Assembly (NCBI RefSeq): GCF_001434895.1 | Contig: NZ_AZEE01000028.1 | Span: forward strand, 248,502 to 312,501 | DNA: 64,000 nt | DNA from: Secundilactobacillus odoratitofui DSM 19909 = JCM 15043 | Lineage (GTDB): Bacteria > Bacillota > Bacilli > Lactobacillales > Lactobacillaceae | Reading direction: 5' to 3' | Shown: positions 27,572 to 34,530 of the stretch, piece after piece | How the letters are laid out: the number at the start of each line of letters is the position of its first letter | Numbering within the stretch: the stretch's first letter is position 1 | Notes under the pieces: generated by a model | What the model saw: the letters and a program-made list of their open reading frames with translations, nothing else | What the model was told of the DNA's origin: nothing | The model's database searches: none | Made by a program: the position numbers and the translations under genes

Positions 27572-29986
27572 ATGAAAATCTCTTACAGTTGGTTAAATGA
27601 GTATTTAGACCTTAAAGTTGCACCCCAAGACTTGGCAGAAAAGATTGAACGTTCTTCCGTTGAAGTTGATGAAGTCGTTCAACCAAGTGCCGGCTTGAAA
27701 AAAATCGTGGTTGGTAAAATTATGTCAATGGCGCCACATCCCGATTCAGATCACCTAAACGTTTGCCAAGTTGATATTGGCGAGGATGAATTATCGCAAA
27801 TTGTCTGTGGTGCACCAAACGTTGAAACGGGCAAAAAAGTGATTGTGGCTCTACCTGGATCACGCATCGCAAATAACGTTAAGATTAAGCGTTCTAAAAT
27901 GCGTGGTGTCGTTTCAAACGGCATGATTTGTGCACTGGACGAAATTGGGTTTGAAAAGGATGTCGTGCCAAAGGAATGGTCAGAAGGCATTTACTTCTTG
28001 CCTGAAGACGCAGAAATTGGTGCACCGGTCTACTCATACATTGGTATGGACGATTACTTGATTGATGTCGATGTGACACCTAACCGTGGTGATATGCTGA
28101 GTGTCTACGGTGTTGCCAACGATCTTGGTGCCATTTACAACCAAACACCAAACTTAAATCACCCAAGTGTTGAAGAAATTGACACTGCTACCAGCGATAA
28201 AGTTCAATTAGACGTTGATGATCAAGTAGCACCAATTTATAAGATGCGCATTGTTGAAAACGTTAAGATTCAAGCCAGTCCACTTTGGTTACAAATCAAG
28301 CTGTGGAATGCGGGGGTTCGGCCCATCAATAATGTGGTCGATGTCACAAACTACATTTTGATTAAGTACGGGCAACCGTTGCATGCTTTTGATTACAACA
28401 AGTTTGACGGTAACGTGGTCACAGCTCGTTATGCAAAGGCCGGCGAAACCTTAACCACTTTGGATGAAGAAGAACGAGAACTAGATCCTCACGATATCGT
28501 GATTGCTGATAGCCAAAAGCCAATCGCTTTGGCCGGTGTCATGGGAGGACTAAACTCCGAAATCGATGATCAAACGACAACTGTTGCCATTGAATCAGCC
28601 GTCTTCACACCAACTTTGATTCGGAAAACAGCGCAACGTCATAATTTGCATACCAGCGCCGCACAACATTTTGAACGTGGTGTGAACCGCGGCGGTGTTG
28701 AAGAAGCCTTGGACGCTGCAGCTCAAATGATGCACGAATTAGCAAATGGTGAAGTCTTGTCTGGCATTGAAACTGGTGCCAGCTATGATGTTAAAGATGA
28801 AGTGATCGACATTACGTTGACCAGAATCAACCATGTTTTGGGCACAACGCTAACTGCCGATCAAGTTACTCAGATTTTCAAGCAACTTGGGTTTGGTGTA
28901 TCACTATCTGATGAAACCTTTAAGGTTACGGTGCCACCACGCCGTTGGGATATTCACATTCCAGCCGACTTGCTCGAAGAAGTTGCCAGAATCTACGGCT
29001 ATGATGAAATTCCAGCCACGTTACCAAGTGGTCCAACCACCCTTGGTAAGCTGACAGAAAAGCAGGTCTTGATTCGGTCTTCTCGTCAATTATTAGAAGC
29101 ATTGGGCTTAAATCAGGCCATCTCATACTCGCTTACAACGGCTGATAAAGCTGGCCATTTCATGATGCGTGATAGTCATGAAACTGAACTCAGTTGGCCA
29201 ATGACGGCTGATCATACCACACTGCGGATGAACTTGATCAGTGGTTTGCTCGATGATATTGCCTATAACAACGCGCGTCATGTCAAAGATGTTGCCCTCT
29301 ATGAACAAGGTCGGGTCTTCTATAAGGATAGTGCCGATCAAGTTCGCCCGAGTGAAGTCGAACACATCGCTGGTGCTGTGAGTGGTCAATTAGTCGTTGA
29401 CCCATTACGAAACGCCAAGGCTAACGCCGTTGATTTCTACCAATTAAAGGGCATCGTTGAACAGTATTTGACCAACCTTGCAATTAAAGGTGACGTTGAA
29501 TTCGTTGCAACTGACCGGTATCCAGAAATGCACCCAGGTCGTACGGCTGACATTTTGATCCACGGTCACAACGTTGGCTTCATCGGCCAGATTCACCCAT
29601 TGACCGCTGAAAGTTATAAGATCAACGAAACTTATGTTTTTGAGTTGAACTTAGATGCTTTACTTGAAATGCCGAAGGAAATGAATCAATATCAGGCGAT
29701 TTCTAAGTATCCGGCAGTGACTCGTGACGTCGCTTTACTGGTTGATAAAACCGTTACGAATGCTGAAATTTTGGCTCAAATCAACAAGCGGGGTGGTGCT
29801 TACCTGAAGTCAGTTCACTTGTTTGACGTTTATGCAGGTAAGAACGTTCCGAATGGCAAACAATCGCTCGCCTATACCTTAACTTACCAGAACCCGCAAG
29901 ACACGTTAACCGATGATGAAGTTAACCAAGCGTTTGAAAAGGTTCAGGCAACACTTGTGAAGGAACTTGGCGCAGAAATTCGCTAA
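27572..29986 (+). CDS. pheT: Phenylalanine--tRNA ligase beta subunit
   Basis: 804 residues. Domains in order: an EMAP/tRNA-binding OB fold (about 40-150, with PHPDSDHLNVCQVDIG), the B3/B4 editing domain (about 210-390), the B5 DNA-binding-like domain (about 405-475), a core resembling the catalytic fold, and a C-terminal ferredoxin-like anticodon-binding domain (about 710-804, YPAVTRDVALLVD). It removes Tyr mischarged on tRNA-Phe. Length and order are standard. Co-transcribed with pheS under the T-box; a terminator follows. Confidence 0.98.
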   Translation: MKISYSWLNEYLDLKVAPQDLAEKIERSSVEVDEVVQPSAGLKKIVVGKIMSMAPHPDSDHLNVCQVDIGEDELSQIVCGAPNVETGKKVIVALPGSRIANNVKIKRSKMRGVVSNGMICALDEIGFEKDVVPKEWSEGIYFLPEDAEIGAPVYSYIGMDDYLIDVDVTPNRGDMLSVYGVANDLGAIYNQTPNLNHPSVEEIDTATSDKVQLDVDDQVAPIYKMRIVENVKIQASPLWLQIKLWNAGVRPINNVVDVTNYILIKYGQPLHAFDYNKFDGNVVTARYAKAGETLTTLDEEERELDPHDIVIADSQKPIALAGVMGGLNSEIDDQTTTVAIESAVFTPTLIRKTAQRHNLHTSAAQHFERGVNRGGVEEALDAAAQMMHELANGEVLSGIETGASYDVKDEVIDITLTRINHVLGTTLTADQVTQIFKQLGFGVSLSDETFKVTVPPRRWDIHIPADLLEEVARIYGYDEIPATLPSGPTTLGKLTEKQVLIRSSRQLLEALGLNQAISYSLTTADKAGHFMMRDSHETELSWPMTADHTTLRMNLISGLLDDIAYNNARHVKDVALYEQGRVFYKDSADQVRPSEVEHIAGAVSGQLVVDPLRNAKANAVDFYQLKGIVEQYLTNLAIKGDVEFVATDRYPEMHPGRTADILIHGHNVGFIGQIHPLTAESYKINETYVFELNLDALLEMPKEMNQYQAISKYPAVTRDVALLVDKTVTNAEILAQINKRGGAYLKSVHLFDVYAGKNVPNGKQSLAYTLTYQNPQDTLTDDEVNQAFEKVQATLVKELGAEIR

Positions 29987-30009
29987 TCACAACCAAGTCT
30001 TAATCCACG

Positions 30010-30044
30010 AATCCGGATATCTGATTGATTTCCGGATTTTTGTG
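30010..30044 (+). terminator. Terminator after pheT
   Basis: AATCCGGA (30010-30017) pairs with TCCGGATT (30031-30038), followed by TTTTGTG. Confidence 0.85.
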
Positions 30045-30172
30045 TGAAAACAATTCAACTTGGTATGGCTGTACACTTATCGAAATTCTTAAGTTGCTGA
30101 ATTCTTACTGCATTACCAATTAAAATCTTGTATAATGGTGCAGATATTGAAATATGGAACGGAGGAACTACT

Positions 30173-31303
30173 TTGGATAACGATAAGCAATCCACACCCA
30201 ACTCATCAAAAAAGAAGCTCTCAATTGGTCAAAAAATCATTGCGGGGGTTGTTTCAATTTTGGTGGTGTTGTTGGTCGTGACTGGGATTGGCTTTTACAA
30301 TTACTTCCAGTCAGCCCTTAAACCACTCAATCCAAAGAGTCAACAGGTGGTACAAGTAGACATTCCGATGGGGGCGTCTAACAATAAAATTGGCTCAATT
30401 TTACAACAAAAGGGCATCGTTAAAAGTGGGATGGTCTTCAACTACTTTGTTAAATCCCATAATTACGCCAATTTTAGAGCCGGCTACTACCAATTAAAGT
30501 CCTCGATGACTTTGACCCAAGTTGCTAAACGTTTGCAACAGGGAGGCAGCAGTGAACCAATCCAAAGTACGAAGGGTAAAGTGTTAATTCAAGAAGGCGT
30601 TGGCATCACCGATATCGCCAAACGAATTGCTGCAACTACGGACTTCAGCAAGGAAGAGTTCTTGAGTTTGATGAAGGATCAAACCTATATGAAACAACTG
30701 GCTAAAAAATATCCAGCATTGCTTTCATCAACCATGGCTTCAAAACAAGTCCGTTATCGTCTCGAAGGGTATCTCTTCCCAGCGACTTACGTTGTCAGCA
30801 AGCACATGTCACTGAAGCAGTTGGTAAACCAAATGGTTGCCCATACTAACGAAGAGTTAACGCCATACTACAAGTCAATCAAAAAACAAAAATTGACGGT
30901 TCAAGAAGTTTTGACATTAGCCTCACTAGTTGAACGAGAAGGGGTTACCCAACCGTCTCGTCGAATCATTGCCGGTGTCTTCTTTAACAGAATCAAGCAA
31001 TCGATGCCACTCCAATCTGATATTTCGGTTGAGTATGCATTAGGTCGCCACAAAACCCATTTATCAACCAAGGATCTTCAAACGGATTCACCATATAACC
31101 TCTATAAATACGCCGGTTTTGGCCCTGGTCCATTTAACAATCCAAGTTTATCGGCCATCAAAGCGGTCTTAAAACCAGCGGATGAAGATAAGGGTTATCT
31201 CTATTTTGTTGCCAATACAAAAACCGGCAAAATTTACTTCTCAAAAACACTTGCAGAACATAACCAAAAAGCCAATAAGCTTTCAAAAGTGAACGGTAAT
31301 TAA
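30173..31303 (+). CDS. mltG: Endolytic murein transglycosylase MltG
   Basis: Membrane-anchored enzyme that cuts nascent peptidoglycan strands and so sets glycan length. It has a short cytoplasmic Lys/Ser-rich tail, one TM segment (about 22-44), then the YceG-like extracytoplasmic region with a LysM-like part and the catalytic domain. The glutamate of ASLVEREG (E254) matches the family catalytic residue, and GVFFNRI and [14 protein letters not shown] are conserved. It starts at TTG 30173, behind AACGGAGGAAC; the upstream in-frame TTG (30128) overlaps the TATAAT at 30131-30136 that probably serves as the -10 box. About 376 residues. Confidence 0.95.
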   Translation: MDNDKQSTPNSSKKKLSIGQKIIAGVVSILVVLLVVTGIGFYNYFQSALKPLNPKSQQVVQVDIPMGASNNKIGSILQQKGIVKSGMVFNYFVKSHNYANFRAGYYQLKSSMTLTQVAKRLQQGGSSEPIQSTKGKVLIQEGVGITDIAKRIAATTDFSKEEFLSLMKDQTYMKQLAKKYPALLSSTMASKQVRYRLEGYLFPATYVVSKHMSLKQLVNQMVAHTNEELTPYYKSIKKQKLTVQEVLTLASLVEREGVTQPSRRIIAGVFFNRIKQSMPLQSDISVEYALGRHKTHLSTKDLQTDSPYNLYKYAGFGPGPFNNPSLSAIKAVLKPADEDKGYLYFVANTKTGKIYFSKTLAEHNQKANKLSKVNGN

Positions 31304-31320
31304 TTGACGCGAAGGGAATA

Positions 31321-31980
31321 ATGTTTAAAATGTCAGCACAATCAAAACCAGTGATCATCGGTGTTACAGGTGGTTCAAGTAGTGGTAAGACCACTGTTAG
31401 TCGAGCAATTTATGATGAATTAGCCAACGAATCGATCATGATTCTGCAGCAAGATGCTTATTACAACGATCAGGCCGAGATGTCGATGGCCGAACGCAAG
31501 GCCGTTAACTATGATCACCCGTTAGCCTTTGACACGGACTTACTTGTCCAACAATTGCAACAGCTTCGACAGAACCAGTCCATTGAAGTGCCAGTCTATG
31601 ATTACACGAAGTATACTCGAAGCCCAGAAACCGTGCATCAAGACCCTAAAGACGTGATCATTGTTGAAGGCATCCTGATTTTAGACGATGAGCGCTTACG
31701 TGATTTAATGGACATCAAAGTTTTCGTTGATACCGATGATGATATTCGCATTATTCGGCGAATTGAACGAGACATTAAGGAACGTCAACGTGACTTAGAC
31801 GGCATCATCGATCAATATCTAACTACGGTGAAACCAATGTACCATCAGTTTGTGGAACCAACTAAACGGTACGCCGACTTGATCGTACCTGAGGGTGGCG
31901 AGAATCAAGTGGCGATTGATTTATTAACCACTAAAATTCGCTCAATCTTATTACAAAAAAAGAATGGGCGTCACGAATAA
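31321..31980 (+). CDS. udk: Uridine kinase
   Basis: 219 residues. It phosphorylates uridine and cytidine with ATP or GTP in pyrimidine salvage. P-loop [15 protein letters not shown], then QQDAYYNDQ and [12 protein letters not shown] for nucleoside binding, and a lid with [16 protein letters not shown]. Either ATG 31321 or ATG 31330 could be used; AAGGGA is close to the first (3 bases) and far from the second (12). It follows mltG by 17 bases, the usual mltG-udk-greA order of lactobacilli. Confidence 0.96.
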   Translation: MFKMSAQSKPVIIGVTGGSSSGKTTVSRAIYDELANESIMILQQDAYYNDQAEMSMAERKAVNYDHPLAFDTDLLVQQLQQLRQNQSIEVPVYDYTKYTRSPETVHQDPKDVIIVEGILILDDERLRDLMDIKVFVDTDDDIRIIRRIERDIKERQRDLDGIIDQYLTTVKPMYHQFVEPTKRYADLIVPEGGENQVAIDLLTTKIRSILLQKKNGRHE

Positions 31981-32003
31981 ATTGTAATTTATGTTAAATG
32001 TGC

Positions 32004-32032
32004 TTGCATGAATGGGTTTGCCATGATATTGT
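32004..32032 (+). promoter_or_regulatory. Probable extended -10 promoter of greA
   Basis: TTGCAT (32004-32009), 17 bases, TGATATTGT with the -10 at 32027-32032. The extended TG helps a weak -35. Confidence 0.5.
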
Positions 32033-32071
32033 AGGCGACAGACAAATAATTAAGTGTAACGAGGTGCTATT

Positions 32072-32554
32072 TTGGCTGAACAAAAAACGTATCCAATGAC
32101 CGCCGATGGTAAGGTCAAATTGGAAGCAGAACTTGAAGATTTAAAATTAAACAAACGTCCAGAAGTCATCAATCGGATTCAAATCGCCAGAAGTTATGGT
32201 GATCTTTCCGAAAACTCAGAATATGAGTCAGCTAAGGACGAACAAAGTATGCTTGAAAGTCGAGTTAAGACGATTGAGCACATGTTGCAATATGCAGAAG
32301 TGATCGACAACAACAAGACTGATAAAGATGAAGTCACTGTTGGCAAAAAGGTCACCTTCAAAGAACTTCCTGATGAAGAACCAGAATCATATACGATTGT
32401 TGGCGCTGCTGAAGCAGATCCAATGTCAGGTAAGATTTCCAACGACTCACCAATCGCCAAGGCCTTATTGGGCCACCGCATTGATGAAGAAGTCACAATC
32501 GCAATTCCAGCGGGTGACATGAAAGTGAAAATTTTAGACGTTCAATCAGCCTAA
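32072..32554 (+). CDS. greA: Transcription elongation factor GreA
   Basis: 160 residues. An N-terminal antiparallel coiled coil (about 10-75) carries the two acidic tip residues in [13 protein letters not shown]; a C-terminal FKBP-like domain follows (about 85-160). It rescues backtracked RNA polymerase by stimulating transcript cleavage. It starts at TTG 32072 after GAGGTG. A terminator follows 30 bases after the stop. Confidence 0.97.
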   Translation: MAEQKTYPMTADGKVKLEAELEDLKLNKRPEVINRIQIARSYGDLSENSEYESAKDEQSMLESRVKTIEHMLQYAEVIDNNKTDKDEVTVGKKVTFKELPDEEPESYTIVGAAEADPMSGKISNDSPIAKALLGHRIDEEVTIAIPAGDMKVKILDVQSA

Positions 32555-32586
32555 GAAATTTCACAAACTTATAAAGCTTAATTCAT

Positions 32587-32616
32587 AAAAAGTCGCTCGA
32601 TGAGGAGCGACTTTTA
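32587..32616 (+). terminator. Terminator after greA, overlapping the next gene's ribosome site
   Basis: AAAAAGTCGCTC pairs with GAGCGACTTTT around a short GATGAG loop. The GAGGAG at 32602-32607 within the loop and 3' arm is also the only ribosome-site-like sequence before ATG 32621. Confidence 0.85.
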
Positions 32617-32620
32617 TTGT

Positions 32621-32935
32621 ATGTACACTCGTTCCGCAGGTAAGACCAAAATAGTTTGGCATGGATCAGCTAAAAAAGGTAATGTTGATATTTATTTAAG
32701 TGCCCATTGGCTAAATTGGCTAAAAAATCTACCAGCAAACACTGCTGTCTCAGTAGCTATGTATGCTTTATTGTCTCTTGCTGGTGGACCAGCTGGCGGT
32801 GTTGCGGCCACCACCCTTAATTTTTTATTAGGTAAGGTTGTAAAATTAGTCCTTGATGAAAATATTAAGCATTTTAAAACCGGGAGAGTTGTCAAATTTC
32901 GGGGCTGGAAATATAAAGGGATGATCCACCAATAG
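32621..32935 (+). CDS. Small basic protein with hydrophobic Gly/Ala core; possible bacteriocin-like or membrane-active peptide
   Basis: A 104-residue protein I do not recognise with confidence. It has a basic N-terminal part (KTKIVWHGSAKKGNVDIYLS), a hydrophobic Gly/Ala-rich middle (about residues 42-80, ALLSLAGGPAGGVAATT) that could span or insert in membrane, and a strongly basic aromatic end (KTGRVVKFRGWKYKG). It has no signal peptide and no double-glycine leader. The ATG at 32621 has GAGGAG 13 bases upstream, inside the greA terminator; an upstream in-frame ATG (32600) lies in the hairpin loop and is less likely. A three-TM protein follows after 14 bases. Small size, composition and pairing resemble a bacteriocin/immunity unit, but this is inference. 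Confidence 0.6.
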   Translation: MYTRSAGKTKIVWHGSAKKGNVDIYLSAHWLNWLKNLPANTAVSVAMYALLSLAGGPAGGVAATTLNFLLGKVVKLVLDENIKHFKTGRVVKFRGWKYKGMIHQ

Positions 32936-32949
32936 ATTAGGAGTTAATC

Positions 32950-33255
32950 ATGATTAATATGAAGTCAATAAAAGAAAGATTTGCTACACAGTTTACCCAT
33001 AAATCGTCTCGTATTATGCAAATAATAGCCGGTACTGCGTTAGTTTTAGCAATCGGGTTAAACTTTTTTAGGCCAACTCATCATTTTACAATTGGACTAA
33101 TCTCGTTTTCTTATTTTATGTGTGTTGACTTACTTATTTATCGCCTCTGCAAAACAAACCTAAATCTAATTCTATGTCTTATTTTAGGCATGCTACTTCC
33201 TATTTTTTTATTTCTGCCAATATTGATAGCATTAGCCTTTGCTGCAGGTTATTAA
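32950..33255 (+). CDS. Small three-TM protein, possible immunity partner
   Basis: 101 residues with a basic N-terminal tail and three hydrophobic segments (about 23-42, 48-68 and 72-101), ending in a very hydrophobic stretch (LLPIFLFLPILIALAFAAGY). TTAGGAG gives a good ribosome site six bases before ATG 32950. It sits 14 bases after the preceding small basic protein, so the two are probably one transcript. No recognised domain. The AT-rich, Phe/Ile/Leu-heavy coding differs from flanking housekeeping genes and suggests acquisition. An immunity role is a hypothesis from context only. Confidence 0.6.
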   Translation: MINMKSIKERFATQFTHKSSRIMQIIAGTALVLAIGLNFFRPTHHFTIGLISFSYFMCVDLLIYRLCKTNLNLILCLILGMLLPIFLFLPILIALAFAAGY

Positions 33256-33305
33256 ATTAACGGTAAGTTAACCTTAACTTGCAATTATGATTGGTTATAA
33301 AGGAA

Positions 33306-33404
33306 CTGGGACAAAAACTTCACGCCAGCAAAAAATGAACCGTAAAATCCGAAACTATAGGATTCTACGGTTTATTTTATTGTTAGGCGAGACTTTTGTC
33401 CCAG
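33306..33404. repeat. 99-bp element: 45-bp near-perfect inverted repeat with 9-base loop
   Basis: Left arm 33306-33350 begins CTGGGACAAAAACTTC and ends ACCGTAAAATCC. The right arm 33360-33404 is its near-exact reverse complement, ending GACTTTTGTCCCAG, with loop GAAACTATA. RNA from either strand would fold into one long hairpin. The CTGGGACAAAA terminus and palindromic form suggest a small mobile-type palindromic unit (MITE/REP-like). A 96-codon frame running through it (33287-33577) is judged spurious. Confidence 0.85.
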
Positions 33405-33832
33405 CACTTATCCAATGTGTTGCAAAGATCTGTTACTTTTTAAAATGTCCGAAAAATTGGTTATCAAGGATGAAACCAATAATCAGACACGCACTCCCGG
33501 CCACTTTAAAAGGCCAAGTCGTTGAATTGATTAAAATAATCAGTCCTGCAAAGAAGATTAAAGATGAAATTGATTGAAGTTTCATAATTTTTTGCCTCAC
33601 TTAGTATTTAATGCCAACGTTACACATCCTATATTTTGCTGGCTTTTGAATTTATCAACTGTAACTTATATCGTAGTGTTACAGCTACTCGCGTTTACCT
33701 GCAGTAACTTTTTAATTATAATTTTTTAAATTTATTTTGTACAGTTATTTAGTCTATTGCTTGATAAGTTGATTACGCATTTCTTTTGCAAGCAAAGAAA
33801 AAAAGTAAACTTGATTGCTGGAAGTGATGTTC

Positions 33833-33967
33833 ATGAAAAAATCTAGTATAGGTTTAATTGTCTTATGCTCATTTTCAACAGTCGCTCAGACTGCAACTTA
33901 TCATATTTTGAAAAGTAAATATCCGTCGTGGAAATTTAGCTGTGCTGTTGTCATATTGTTGCTTTAA
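33833..33967 (+). CDS. Possible 44-residue membrane peptide
   Basis: A short frame starting ATG 33833 and ending TAA 33967, below usual length cut-offs. The peptide begins MKKSSIGLIVLCSFSTVAQ, a signal-like or TM N-terminus, and ends with a second hydrophobic stretch (SCAVVILLL). TGGAAGTGATGTTC provides a weak ribosome site (GGAAGTG). It lies in the AT-rich accessory patch downstream of the small basic/three-TM pair. It could be a small membrane peptide, a remnant of a longer gene, or chance. Confidence 0.3.
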   Translation: MKKSSIGLIVLCSFSTVAQTATYHILKSKYPSWKFSCAVVILLL

Positions 33968-34009
33968 AGCCTTTATCAGTCTCTAAGTGAAATGAATGGC
34001 GTTGATTTC

Positions 34010-34038
34010 TTGCCTTTTTGTGAAATTCAATGTATAAA
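34010..34038 (+). promoter_or_regulatory. Probable promoter of the HesB-like gene
   Basis: TTGCCT (34010-34015), 17 bases, TATAAA (34033-34038). Confidence 0.5.
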
Positions 34039-34081
34039 TGAAGATAATGAAAGCGCAACCATGCAGAAGGAGAATGTATTC

Positions 34082-34387
34082 ATGAAAATTACTGTAACGG
34101 ATCAAGCAAGTAAGTGGTTCCAAGACGAGATGGGCCTTTCTAATGGTCGAGGCGTTCGCTTCTATGGTAAAGTTTACGGCAAAACACCCGTTCATGATGG
34201 CTTTTCACTGGCGTTAACACCTGATGACCATCCAGATAAACCATATGCCATTGCCCAAAAGGATGGCGTTAATTACTTTGTTCAAGAAGATGATCGTTGG
34301 TTCTTTAAAGGCTATGATTTAGTGATTGACTACGATGCAAGTGCGGATAGTCCTCAGTATAATTACGTTGAAAATGACGAGCTTTGA
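34082..34387 (+). CDS. HesB/YadR/YfhF family protein lacking cysteines
   Basis: A 101-residue small protein of the HesB-like (FeS_syn) fold: starts MKITVTDQASKWFQDEMG, then GVRFYGKVYGKTPVHDGFSLAL and a C-terminal VIDYDASADSPQYNY. A-type Fe-S carriers use three conserved cysteines; none is present, so this belongs to the cysteine-less Firmicute branch and is not expected to carry a cluster in the usual way. ATG 34082 is chosen because AGAAGGAG sits just before it; the frame opens earlier at 33992 without a ribosome site. Confidence 0.82.
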   Translation: MKITVTDQASKWFQDEMGLSNGRGVRFYGKVYGKTPVHDGFSLALTPDDHPDKPYAIAQKDGVNYFVQEDDRWFFKGYDLVIDYDASADSPQYNYVENDEL

Positions 34388-34430
34388 TTCTGATGGCGTT
34401 CAAAAATAACTCGTGGAATTCTCTGTGAAA

Positions 34431-34480
34431 ATAATAGCGCATCATAGGGGCGTATAAGACCCTTATGATGCGCTATTTAT
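34431..34480. terminator. Bidirectional terminator between the HesB-like gene and yfhO
   Basis: AATAGCGCATCATAGGG pairs with CCCTTATGATGCGCTATT (one bulged base). A- and T-rich flanks suit both converging genes. Confidence 0.88.
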
Positions 34481-34530
34481 CATTCTAGAAATGATATTTT
34501 TAAAATCAAATGTCAGTGGCTACGTAAAAC

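Larger units (their letters stand above)
33256..34081. other. AT-rich intergenic stretch with repeat, tiny ORF and GTTAC motifs
   Basis: About 830 bases without a well-supported gene. It contains the 45-bp inverted repeat (33306-33404), a 44-codon frame (33833-33967), and several copies of GTTACA or its complement (33619, 33660, 33678, 33714). One pair forms TGTAAC...GTTACA over 33660-33683. The promoter at 34010 drives the HesB-like gene. Low GC and absence of core genes mark it as the most plastic part of the window. Confidence 0.5.

Noticed and set aside
32194-32520. A 108-codon antisense frame inside greA
   Set aside because: Complement of a conserved gene; Ser-rich shadow composition with no ribosome site. 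The same applies to antisense frames inside polA, mutM, dnaI, infC, pheS, pbp2B and fabF.
33287-33577. A 96-codon frame on the plus strand
   Set aside because: It runs straight through both arms of the 45-bp inverted repeat, has no ribosome site, and its composition is basic and irregular; the repeat explains the open frame.
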